Origin: Leptolyngbya boryana PCC 6306
GTDB lineage: Bacteria > Cyanobacteriota > Cyanobacteriia > Leptolyngbyales > Leptolyngbyaceae
Reading direction: 5' to 3'
NCBI RefSeq assembly: GCF_000353285.1
Contig: NZ_KB731324.1
Span: 4,544,577-4,608,576 of the forward strand
DNA: 64,000 nt
The position numbers were made by a program, and so were the translations under genes. Position 1 is the first letter of the stretch, and the number at the start of each line of letters is the position of its first letter. The notes below the pieces were generated by a model that was not told the origin of the DNA, ran no database searches, and was given only the letters and a program-made list of their open reading frames with translations. This document shows positions 53,799 through 61,884 of this stretch, one piece after another.

Positions 53799-54862
53799 GT
53801 GCGAAACAGCGATCGCTCTTTGAGTTACGTCATCAGAGTGCGCTATCTGACTATGTGACTGGAATTGCCTGGTCGCCCAATGGCGAAGGGTTAGCAGTGT
53901 GTTCTGCTGCGGGAGAAATCCTCCTCTATTCGATGAAGACTCTTGAATCAGTTGTTCTGCAAGCTGCAACAGGGTACTCGATCGATGGTTTAGCCTTTTC
54001 TCATGATGGGCAATTTCTCGCCGCAGGAGGACAGTCAGGAGAAGTCAATATTTGGCAGTTCAAGCCAAAGCCCGAATTGATTCAGACCTTCAAAAACAAA
54101 TCAGCTTGGATTGATCAACTTCAATGGAGTCCTACTCAGAATGATCTCGCATTCAGTCTAGGCAAAACAGTACAGATTTGGAATGCTGAATCTAGAGAGC
54201 GAGTAACGACACTCTTATTTGGTGATTCTTCAGTCTCTCAAATCGTTTGGCATCCTAGCGGAGAGAGTATCAGTCTCGGTGGTTATCAAGGGATCAAAAT
54301 TTGGATGACAAGCAACTGGGATGATGATCCCTATCATTTGATGGTTCCTTCTGCGAGTGTTGCAGTCGCTTGGTCGCCGAGTGGTCGATATGTGGCATCG
54401 GGAAACTTCGATCGGACAATCACTGTTTTAGAATGGGGAAATCCTGAACCGTGGATGATGAGAGGTTTTCCAGGAAAGATTCGCGACCTGGCTTGGTCAG
54501 ATCAATTCGCTAGCAATGCGCCCTTACTAGCCTCTGCGAGTGTAGAGGGCATTGTGGTCTGGGAAAAGCATGAAGAGGAAGCGATCGGATGGGAAAGCCG
54601 CGTTTTGGGCACTCATGAGGGTGTCGTTCAAGGACTTTGTTTTCAACCGGCTACAATGCTATTAGCTTCAGCTTCTGAAGACGGTTCGGTCATTTTATGG
54701 TGGCAAGCAACTTCAATCGCTCAAGTCTTAGAAGGCGTCTCAGATGGGTTTTCCTGCCTCGCGTGGCATCCTCAAGGGAGCTACCTTGTAGCAGGCGGAG
54801 AACAAGGTGAGCTTCTGATTTGGGGGAAATCTTCGCGAGGGCAAGGATTTAAGCGGCGCTAG
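53786..54862 (+). CDS. WD40 repeat protein coupled to COG0523
   Basis: 358 residues with about seven WD40 blades, each carrying the SPNG/SHDG turn and a terminal W-containing strand (for example AWSPNGEGLAVCSAAGEI, FSHDGQFLAAGGQSGEV, AWSPSGRYVASGNFDRT, ASEDGSVILWW). It lacks a signal peptide and other domains, so a cytosolic beta-propeller. It overlaps the COG0523 gene by 13 bp and thus is made with it under zinc limitation. A propeller is a protein-interaction platform; it may present client apo-enzymes to the GTPase. This is inference. Confidence 0.9.
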   Translation: MFSVSAKQRSLFELRHQSALSDYVTGIAWSPNGEGLAVCSAAGEILLYSMKTLESVVLQAATGYSIDGLAFSHDGQFLAAGGQSGEVNIWQFKPKPELIQTFKNKSAWIDQLQWSPTQNDLAFSLGKTVQIWNAESRERVTTLLFGDSSVSQIVWHPSGESISLGGYQGIKIWMTSNWDDDPYHLMVPSASVAVAWSPSGRYVASGNFDRTITVLEWGNPEPWMMRGFPGKIRDLAWSDQFASNAPLLASASVEGIVVWEKHEEEAIGWESRVLGTHEGVVQGLCFQPATMLLASASEDGSVILWWQATSIAQVLEGVSDGFSCLAWHPQGSYLVAGGEQGELLIWGKSSRGQGFKRR

Positions 54863-54897
54863 CGACGATTGAAGCTGAACAGCAGCGTGTTTTCATT

Positions 54898-55755
54898 CTA
54901 ACGAAATCGTTGTGATAAAGGATTTTTAGTCCGGGTGAGAATGCCCTGGGTGGGGCTGAATAGTAGCGATAGAATGAATAGGGTCGATGAAACGAGCACG
55001 ATCGCAGGTCCCGATGGCAGATTGTAATAGTAGCTGAGATAGATTCCTGTGATACTAGAGAAAACTCCGATCACTGAGCCTAATATCATCATATGATGGA
55101 GTTCTTTGACTAGTAAGTAAGCACTCAAAGCGGGACCGACTAGCATCGAAATGACTAAAATTACGCCGACCGCCTTCATACTGACAATGATTGTAAGTGT
55201 AACGGCTGACATAAATGCAAAGTAAATGAGATTGATTGGGAGTCCAATTGCTTGAGCGCCCGTCTTATCAAACGTATAGAACAGCATTTCCTTATAAGCC
55301 AATCGAACGACAAGCAGAATGATCAAAGTAACCATTAAAGTCCGTTGGATATCTGCACCCGTTACACCGAGAATATCACCAAACAAAAAGCTATCTAGAT
55401 CGAGCTTATTTTTTAGAACTGTAATCAGCGTCACACCAAGCGCGAAGAAAGACGAGAAAGTTAACGCCATGGCTGCATCAGCTTTTACACGACTTTGAGA
55501 TCGAATCCAAGCAATCAAAGACGCACCTAAGATTCCAGCACCGAATGCCCCAATCAAAATATCAATCCCCAAAAAGAACGAAATCGATAGTCCTGGTAGC
55601 ACGCAATGCGCGACCACATCCCCAAACAGTGCCATTCGTTGCACAATGAGGTAGCTTCCGACCACTGGGCAGAGTATACCGACTAAAAGCCCGATTGCTA
55701 GAGCATTTCGCATAAACTCAAATCCAAGTGGCTCTGTCAGTATCTGTAGCATCAT
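54898..55755 (-). CDS. znuB: Zinc ABC transporter permease
   Basis: 285 residues, eight to nine hydrophobic segments. ABC-3 family landmarks are VGSYLIVQRMALFGDVVAHC, SRVKADAAMALTFSSFFALG, DTLFGDILG-like SFLFGDILGVT and KAVGVILVISMLVGPALSAY. It forms the inner-membrane channel for zinc with ZnuC and ZnuA. It starts 5 bp after znuC and is the second gene of the unit behind Zur box 9. Clustering with znuA and Zur boxes makes zinc rather than manganese the likely substrate. Confidence 0.93.
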   Translation of the reverse strand: MMLQILTEPLGFEFMRNALAIGLLVGILCPVVGSYLIVQRMALFGDVVAHCVLPGLSISFFLGIDILIGAFGAGILGASLIAWIRSQSRVKADAAMALTFSSFFALGVTLITVLKNKLDLDSFLFGDILGVTGADIQRTLMVTLIILLVVRLAYKEMLFYTFDKTGAQAIGLPINLIYFAFMSAVTLTIIVSMKAVGVILVISMLVGPALSAYLLVKELHHMMILGSVIGVFSSITGIYLSYYYNLPSGPAIVLVSSTLFILSLLFSPTQGILTRTKNPLSQRFR

Positions 55756-55760
55756 TTACC

Positions 55761-56507
55761 TTAGCAAGCGAGTGTAGAATCAAAATCTTGATGGAACGGG
55801 TTCTGTAGATATGTTCCATAAGCCTGTTGCAAATTTTCAGCCGTCATCACTTCTTGCGGCGTTCCGGATGCAATGAGCCGCTGATTGAGCAACAGCAGTC
55901 GATCGAGTTGCGAGAGCGATTTTCCCCATTCATGAGTACTCAGCAGCAGGATTTTCCCCTGAGATCGCAGTTCATCAAACACATCGAGCATAATTCCCTC
56001 TGTCTTCTTGTCTACACCCGTAAATGGCTCATCAAAGAAGAAGAGATCTGCTTGTTGGGCTAATGCTCGTGCGAGAAATACCCGTTGTTGTTGTCCACCC
56101 GATAGCTCTCCGATTCTACGATGTCTCAAATCGAGCATCTCAACTCGTGCTAAAGCAGACTTGACAAGCTCGTTTGCAGGGCGACCGGGACTGCGAAACC
56201 AGCCTAAGTTACGAGTTCGCGCCATGAGCACCACATTCCAAACCGTGATTGGATAGTCCCAATCAATCTGCGATCGCTGGGGAATATAGGCGACTTTTTC
56301 CAACTGACGATGCAACGGACAAGTACAATATTCAACTTTTCCATGCTCAATCGGAATCAAGCCCAACATTGCTTTGAGCATCGTACTTTTCCCGGCTCCG
56401 TTCGGTCCAACCACCCCAACGAGTTCACCCGCTCGAATTGAGAAGCTCACTGCATCCAGCCCCCTCATTCCTCGATAACTAACTGCTAATTGCTGAACCT
56501 TCAACAT
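55761..56507 (-). CDS. znuC: Zinc ABC transporter ATP-binding protein
   Basis: 248 residues. Walker A GVVGPNGAGKSTMLKAML, Q-loop PQRSQIDWDYPITVWNVVLM, ABC signature GELSGGQQQRVFLARALAQ and Walker B DLFFFDEPFTGVDKKTE are intact. The PQRSxIDWDYP stretch is typical of Mn/Zn-type ABC ATPases. It energises zinc import through ZnuB. First gene of the znuCB unit, divergent from znuA; both are controlled by Zur box 9. Confidence 0.94.
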   Translation of the reverse strand: MLKVQQLAVSYRGMRGLDAVSFSIRAGELVGVVGPNGAGKSTMLKAMLGLIPIEHGKVEYCTCPLHRQLEKVAYIPQRSQIDWDYPITVWNVVLMARTRNLGWFRSPGRPANELVKSALARVEMLDLRHRRIGELSGGQQQRVFLARALAQQADLFFFDEPFTGVDKKTEGIMLDVFDELRSQGKILLLSTHEWGKSLSQLDRLLLLNQRLIASGTPQEVMTAENLQQAYGTYLQNPFHQDFDSTLAC

Positions 56508-56527
56508 TCATTTAGATTTGAGTTAAG

Positions 56528-56542
56528 TGAGAACGATTATCA
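56528..56542. promoter_or_regulatory. Zur box 9 (znuCB / znuA divergent promoter)
   Basis: TGAGAACGATTATCA between znuC (start 56507) and znuA (start 56582); one site could repress both units. Confidence 0.88.
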
Positions 56543-56581
56543 TTGTAGAGTCAAGATGTTCACTTTAAATCTTAAAAAAGT

Positions 56582-57565
56582 ATGGATAAGCCCTTTCGGC
56601 TGCGTTGGACTATGGCAACGATCTCAATCGCTCTCAGTGGATTCGCCTGTACGCCTCAGTCATCCTCTACTCATCAAGCCGCCTCAACTCCGCAAGCCTC
56701 ACCCAGGTTAGAAGGTGTACCCAAAGTTGTTGCAACTAATACAATCCTCTGTGATTTAACCAAGCAAATTGCAGCAGCGACAGTGAATTTAACTTGTTTA
56801 GTCAAACCTGGTGCAGATCCGCATATCTATCAAGCGACTCCCGAAGATCGTAAAGCGATCGAGCAAGCCAATTTAGTTCTATATGGAGGTTACAATTTTG
56901 AACCGACTCTGATCAAACTGATTCAAGCCTCATCGAATTCGGCTCCAAAAGTTGCAGTCAACGAACTTGCAGTTCCCAAGCCTCAGCAGTTTGAAGAAGA
57001 TGGACAAACCGAGACTGATCCTCATGTCTGGCACAATGCCCAAAACGGAGTGCGAATTGCAGAAGTTATTCGCGATAACCTTGCAAACATTGCTCCAAAC
57101 AATGCCACACTCTATGCAGACAATGCTAAAAAAGTAACCGGAGAAATTAGTCAAATTGATAGCTGGATCAAAACCCAGATCAATAGCATTCCTCAAGCTT
57201 CTAGAACATTAGTAACAACCCACGATGCACTAGGATACTATTCACAAGCTTATAACATTCCTGTTGCAGCCCTCGAAGGTATCAGTACTGAAGAAAAACC
57301 AACGGCTGCGAAGGTAAAAGAGCTAGTCGGGGAAATCCAAAAGAAAAAAGTCCCGACTATCTACGCTGAACTCTCGATCAATCCGCAGGTCATTCAAACA
57401 GTTGCGAACGAGGCAAACGTCAAGGTTGCTGAAGAAGAGATCTATGCCGATGGATTGGGTGAAGCAGGGAGTCGTGGAGAAACTTATCAGAAGATGCTAA
57501 TTGCAAACACAAAAGCGATCGTCGAAGGATTGAGAGGTCAATTTACTCCGTTTCAAGCGAAATAG
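56582..57565 (+). CDS. znuA: Zinc ABC transporter substrate-binding lipoprotein
   Basis: 327 residues. A lipoprotein signal with lipobox LSGFAC (Cys23) is followed by a low-complexity Ser/Thr/Gln linker and a cluster A-I solute-binding domain. Metal ligands are seen in GADPHIYQATP, TDPHVWHNAQN, TTHDALGYYS and EIYADGLGEAG: His, His, His and Asp, the zinc-type set. The flexible His-rich loop that many ZnuA proteins have is absent. It is divergent from znuCB and shares Zur box 9. Confidence 0.94.
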   Translation: MDKPFRLRWTMATISIALSGFACTPQSSSTHQAASTPQASPRLEGVPKVVATNTILCDLTKQIAAATVNLTCLVKPGADPHIYQATPEDRKAIEQANLVLYGGYNFEPTLIKLIQASSNSAPKVAVNELAVPKPQQFEEDGQTETDPHVWHNAQNGVRIAEVIRDNLANIAPNNATLYADNAKKVTGEISQIDSWIKTQINSIPQASRTLVTTHDALGYYSQAYNIPVAALEGISTEEKPTAAKVKELVGEIQKKKVPTIYAELSINPQVIQTVANEANVKVAEEEIYADGLGEAGSRGETYQKMLIANTKAIVEGLRGQFTPFQAK

Positions 57566-57627
57566 TTAGCGTGACTCAGAAATCAATGAAAATCAGGCTT
57601 CTCAATCAACGATTCAACGAGCGCATT

Positions 57628-57957
57628 TCAAGCCGTTGCCGATGGGAGTCCGCCACTTAAGATTTCAACCAAGCAGTTGAGAGGAGCAATGCGAGTTTGA
57701 TCCAATACCGAAACTACTGGGAAGATATCACCGACGATCGTACATCCAGCGTTGAGCGCATTACGAGCGGCAGCGATCGTATCTCGACTCCGACGCACAA
57801 ACTCGAATCAGGTTTTATCTGCGATCGCTTCTCCCTCGTCAGCAAGCGATAGAATTGCTGCTTTCAAACCTTCAGGGTTCTCTTGCGTAAATCCAGCTGG
57901 TGCTAAAAACTTTGATTTGTCATGTCTGAGCTTCTGCACCACGAGATAGCCAGGCAT
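57628..57957 (-). pseudogene. ORF interrupted by an in-frame TGA
   Basis: On the minus strand an ATG at 57957 opens a 49-codon frame (MPGYLVVQKLRHDKSKFLA...) that meets a TGA at 57808-57810. The same frame continues another 59 codons with protein-like sequence (FEFVRRSRDTIAAARNALNA, CTIVGDIFPVVSVLDQ) to a second TGA at 57628-57630. Joined, it reads as one 109-residue protein. Both halves look genuinely coding. A faint resemblance to precorrin-8X methylmutase (CobH/CbiC) around the second half is a guess. It is either a recent pseudogene or a recoded TGA. Confidence 0.5.
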
Positions 57958-58013
57958 TTTTTATCTGGAAGAATTGCATCTGTGGGAATCTTCACGGTCG
58001 TTTTTTGCAAAAC

Positions 58014-58811
58014 CTAATTCTTAATTCCTGTCGTCGCAATGCCCCGAATCAATTGCCGTTGACCCAATGCGAAAATCACCACGATCGGTAAAGTCGCAAT
58101 CACCACTGCCGCCATCATCAGCGACCAACTATTCGTAAACTGCTCCTGAAAACTCGCCAACGCCAACTGCACCGTTCTTAACTCCGGTCGCGTCGTAAAC
58201 ACCAACGGCTTAAACAAATCATTCCACTCGCCAATAAACGTAAACAGCGATAACGTCACCAACGCCGGACGCGACAACGGCAACATCACCCGCCAAATCA
58301 CCTGCCACCGATTCGCCCCATCCAACATCGCCGCTTCCTCAAGCTCGATCGGAATCCCCTGAAAAAATTGCCGCATCAGAAAAATCCCGAACCCATTCAC
58401 CGCAGTTGGTAAAATTAATGCTCCGTAAGTATTAATCAAATGCCCCGCTTTCAAAACAAGAAAAATTGGGATTACCAAAATCTGAAACGGAATCACCAAC
58501 GTCGCCAGAATGATTAATAAAATCGCCTGTTTTCCCTGAAACTTCAGCCGCGCCAGCGCATACCCCGCCAGCGCCGACGTAAACAGTTGAAACAGCGTTA
58601 CCGCGATCGCCACAAAAATCGAATTCGCAAATGCCAGCAAAAACTGTCCCTTTTCCCAAGCTGAGCGATAATTTTCCAGCGTCCAACCTGGGGAACCTTC
58701 CGCCGACTGCAACGACGTTAGAAAAACGACTCCTAATGGCAACAGCACCACTCCTGCCCCCGCCACCAGCAGTCCCAAACTGAGACGCTTCTGAACTTCC
58801 ATACCGCTCAC
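58014..58811 (-). CDS. Carbohydrate ABC transporter permease (MalG-type)
   Basis: 265 residues, six transmembrane helices. The MetI-like domain carries the EAA loop LEEAAMLDGANRWQVIWRVM that docks the ATPase. The N-terminal GLLVAGAGVVLLPLGVVFLT and the YALARLKFQGK segment are typical of the inner-membrane MalG/UgpE class (CUT1). No binding protein, second permease or ATPase is adjacent in this window, so the rest of the transporter must be elsewhere. Start at ATG 58811 or 58802. Confidence 0.93.
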   Translation of the reverse strand: MSGMEVQKRLSLGLLVAGAGVVLLPLGVVFLTSLQSAEGSPGWTLENYRSAWEKGQFLLAFANSIFVAIAVTLFQLFTSALAGYALARLKFQGKQAILLIILATLVIPFQILVIPIFLVLKAGHLINTYGALILPTAVNGFGIFLMRQFFQGIPIELEEAAMLDGANRWQVIWRVMLPLSRPALVTLSLFTFIGEWNDLFKPLVFTTRPELRTVQLALASFQEQFTNSWSLMMAAVVIATLPIVVIFALGQRQLIRGIATTGIKN

Positions 58812-59000
58812 AAAACTGAAGAATCGGTTATTTTAGCGCTTCAATGCTCGATCGCCTATAGATTTTATCGATTCTTAGCGTCATCCTCAACCTTAGACGG
58901 TAAAGTGAGAGGGGGGAAGAATGAGAAATTCTACTCAGACCACCCCAACCCTAACCCGCAGCACGCGGAAATGTAGTCATGACCAGGAGAAATCTGATCT

Positions 59001-59696
59001 ATGCCGCAACTTGAGGCGACCCCAGAGATTGACTTCCAGAGTGAACTCTATAAAGATGCCTATAGCCGAATTAACGCGATCGTCATCGAAGGCGAACAGG
59101 AAGCGAACGACAATTATCAAAAATTGGCAGACCTGCTGCCCAATGATAAAGACCAATTGATCGGACTCGCTCGCATGGAAAACCGCCACAAAAAAGGCTT
59201 TGAAGCCTGTGGTCGGAATCTCAGCGTCACCCCAGACATGGACTTCGCACGCGAATTTTTCTCCGAATTGCACAAAAACTTCCAAGTTGCGGCAGCCGAA
59301 GGAAAAATCGTCACCTGTCTGTTGATTCAATCGCTGATTATTGAATGCTTTGCGATCTCGGCATACAACATCTACATTCCTGTTGCAGACGACTTTGCTC
59401 GCAAAATCACTGAAGGTGTCATCAAAGACGAATACATGCACCTCAACTACGGCGAAGAATGGCTAAAAGCCAATTTTGAAGCCTCGAAAGCCGAATTGGA
59501 AGAAGCCAATAAAGCCAATTTGCCTTTAGTCTGGAAAATGCTGAATCAAGTTGCAGACGACGCACAAGTTCTCGGCATGGAACGCGAAGCCCTCGTCGAA
59601 GACTTCATGATTCAATACGGCGAAGCCCTCACCAACATTGGATTTACGACCCGTGATGTGATGCGGATGTCCGCGCATGGATTAGCTGCGGCATAG
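59001..59696 (+). CDS. ado: Aldehyde-deformylating oxygenase (alkane synthesis)
   Basis: 231 residues, the standard length. A ferritin-like di-iron helix bundle: the metal ligands come from [26 protein letters not shown] (ExxH), [12 protein letters not shown] and [14 protein letters not shown] (ExxxH). It converts fatty aldehydes (C16/C18) to C15/C17 alkanes plus formate, using oxygen and reduced ferredoxin. A good ribosome-binding site (AGGAG) lies ahead of the ATG at 59001. The partner acyl-ACP reductase follows about 230 bp later. Confidence 0.98.
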   Translation: MPQLEATPEIDFQSELYKDAYSRINAIVIEGEQEANDNYQKLADLLPNDKDQLIGLARMENRHKKGFEACGRNLSVTPDMDFAREFFSELHKNFQVAAAEGKIVTCLLIQSLIIECFAISAYNIYIPVADDFARKITEGVIKDEYMHLNYGEEWLKANFEASKAELEEANKANLPLVWKMLNQVADDAQVLGMEREALVEDFMIQYGEALTNIGFTTRDVMRMSAHGLAAA

Positions 59697-59741
59697 GTTC
59701 CTGAATTTGAAGTCTGCGGCAGTGAACTCTGGAGTTAGGAG

Positions 59742-59827
59742 AATCGGGGAATCGGGAAATGAAGGAATCGGGAAATGGCAAAATACAAGGCTTCCCACTC
59801 CCCCACTCCCCACTCCCCACTCCCTCC
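59742..59827. repeat. Low-complexity repeats between ado and aar
   Basis: GGAATCGGGAAATG occurs twice within 30 bp (about 59751-59778), followed by CCCACTCCCCCACTCCCCACTCC-type repeats at 59793-59827 of the kind flanking the methyltransferase gene at 38 kb. It lies in the gap before aar. Confidence 0.55.
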
Positions 59828-59928
59828 TACAAATTCATTGCCAATTTTTTGATATTTTCTCTTAAATTAGAATACGGTTCCGTTCATATCCATCTCGCCG
59901 CCTGATACCGGGCTTCTTCATACGATCG

Positions 59929-60960
59929 ATGTTTGGTTTAATTGGTCATCTCACAAGTTTGGAACACGCTCAGTCTGTTGCACGAGAACTAGGGTATCCC
60001 GAATACGCGGATCAAGGTTTGGACTTCTGGTGTAGTGCACCGCCGCAGATTGTCGATACAATCCGAGTCAAAAGCGCCACGGGGCAAGAAATTGAAGGAC
60101 GCTACGTGGAATCTTGCTTTTTGCCAGAAATGTTGGCAACTCGACGGATTAAAGCAGCGACACGCAAAGTGATTAACGCCATGGCACATGCTCAAAAAAA
60201 TGGCATTAATATTACAGCACTCGGCGGATTCTCTTCGATTATTTTTGAGAATTTCAATCTGGCACAGATTAAACAAGTGCGGAATGTCATGCTGGAGTTT
60301 GAACGGTTTACGACCGGAAATACTCACACGGCGTACATTTTGTGTCGCCAGGTCGAACAAGCTTCCAGACAGTTGGGCATCAACTTGTCAGATGCAACGG
60401 TGGCGGTTTGTGGTGCAACGGGCGATATTGGCAGTGCCGTCTGTCGCTGGTTGAACACACGCGCTGATGTGGCAGAATTGCTGCTGATTGCTCGTAATCA
60501 AGAACGCTTGCAAGCTTTGCAAGATGAACTTGGGCGCGGCAAAATTCAGGGCTTAGAAGAAGCCCTGCCGCAAGCAGACATCATTGTCTGGGTCGCCAGT
60601 ATGCCGAAAGGTGTGGAGATTGATCCGACTCAGTTAAAACAACCTTGTTTGCTGATTGATGGCGGCTACCCGAAAAACTTGGGAACCAAAATCCAGCATC
60701 CGGGCGTGACCGTACTCAACGGTGGCATTGTGGAACATTCACTGGACATTGATTGGAAAATCATGAGCATTGTCAATATGGATGTCCCGGCACGGCAACT
60801 GTTTGCTTGTTTTGCAGAATCGATGCTGCTGGAATTCGAGAAACTGCATACGAACTTCTCTTGGGGTCGCAATCGCATCACCGTCGAGAAGATGGAGCAG
60901 ATTGGAGAGGCATCGGTTCGACATGGATTCCGTCCATTATTGCTGCCGAATCCAAACTAG
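59929..60960 (+). CDS. aar: Long-chain acyl-ACP reductase (alkane synthesis)
   Basis: 343 residues. AAR signatures: [55 protein letters not shown] (containing Ser/Gly near the thioester site), the catalytic Cys region [10 protein letters not shown] and the NADPH-binding [17 protein letters not shown]. It reduces fatty acyl-ACP to the aldehyde that ADO consumes. In many cyanobacteria accA follows; here a glycosyltransferase follows instead. Confidence 0.98.
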   Translation: MFGLIGHLTSLEHAQSVARELGYPEYADQGLDFWCSAPPQIVDTIRVKSATGQEIEGRYVESCFLPEMLATRRIKAATRKVINAMAHAQKNGINITALGGFSSIIFENFNLAQIKQVRNVMLEFERFTTGNTHTAYILCRQVEQASRQLGINLSDATVAVCGATGDIGSAVCRWLNTRADVAELLLIARNQERLQALQDELGRGKIQGLEEALPQADIIVWVASMPKGVEIDPTQLKQPCLLIDGGYPKNLGTKIQHPGVTVLNGGIVEHSLDIDWKIMSIVNMDVPARQLFACFAESMLLEFEKLHTNFSWGRNRITVEKMEQIGEASVRHGFRPLLLPNPN

Positions 60961-61074
60961 CGATCGCACTAGCTTTCAGTACTGTCTCGGCTGAAAGCCT
61001 TGATCCCTTGAGTAAAGTGCTAAGGGATACGATATACTGTCGCTGTGTGAAAGCCCCTAACTCTGAATCAGCCT

Positions 61075-61878
61075 ATGCACGGTACTGAGGGATCTACTAT
61101 CGGTTTCGATCGCTTGTCTCGCTTAAAACTCTCGGTTGTGATTCCTTGCTATAACGAGCGAGGCACGATCGAGACCGTAATTCAAGCGGTAAAAGCCTCT
61201 CCTATTCGCAATCTCGAAATCATTATTGTCGATGATTGCTCTACAGATGGCACAACAGAACTGTTGAAATCGAAAATTGAACCGATCGTTGATCAAGTGC
61301 TCTACCACAGTACAAATCGGGGCAAAGGGGCAGCATTACGAACCGGATTCGCAGCGGTGACAGGAGATGTTGCGATCGTTCAAGACGCAGATTTAGAATA
61401 TGATCCGCAGGAATTTCCGCTATTGTTAAGGCCGATCGCAGAGGGTCGAGCAGACGTTGTATTTGGTTCACGATTTGCGGGAAATCAGCCGCATCGCGTC
61501 GTTTACTATTGGCATATGGTCGGCAACAAATTTCTGACCACACTCTCGAATATGCTGACCAATATTAATCTGACCGATATGGAAACCTGCTACAAGGCAT
61601 TTCGGCGTGAGGTGATTCAATCGATTCGGATTGAAGAAAATCGATTTGGATTTGAACCTGAAGTCACTGCTAAAGTCGCTCGCATGGGATGTCGTATCTA
61701 CGAAGTTGGCATCTCTTACTATGGGCGAACCTACAAAGAAGGTAAGAAAATCGGCTGGAAAGATGGATTTCGCGCCATCTACTGCATTATGAAATACAAC
61801 TTATTCGCCTCGAAGCGTGCTTATCCTGTTTCAGACGCTAGCCAAACGCTCAGACAGCAGCCCTCACCTCACCGATAA
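61075..61878 (+). CDS. DPM1-like family 2 glycosyltransferase
   Basis: 267 residues. GT-A fold: [32 protein letters not shown] (Asp pair), [20 protein letters not shown] and [10 protein letters not shown] (DxD-type metal site), then [16 protein letters not shown] in the acceptor part. No C-terminal membrane helix, as in DPM1/polyisoprenyl-phosphate glycosyltransferases of type III. It probably makes a lipid-linked sugar for the membrane protein encoded 6 bp downstream, which resembles an integral glycosyltransferase. Confidence 0.92.
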   Translation: MHGTEGSTIGFDRLSRLKLSVVIPCYNERGTIETVIQAVKASPIRNLEIIIVDDCSTDGTTELLKSKIEPIVDQVLYHSTNRGKGAALRTGFAAVTGDVAIVQDADLEYDPQEFPLLLRPIAEGRADVVFGSRFAGNQPHRVVYYWHMVGNKFLTTLSNMLTNINLTDMETCYKAFRREVIQSIRIEENRFGFEPEVTAKVARMGCRIYEVGISYYGRTYKEGKKIGWKDGFRAIYCIMKYNLFASKRAYPVSDASQTLRQQPSPHR

Positions 61879-61884
61879 TCTGCT

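Noticed and set aside
57752-57949. A 65-residue plus-strand frame in the znuA-permease gap
   Set aside because: The minus strand of the same stretch gives much more protein-like sequence (the interrupted ORF).
59793-59827. CCCCACTC repeats considered as a CRISPR array
   Set aside because: The units are about 8 bp, contiguous and without spacers; no cas genes are in the window.
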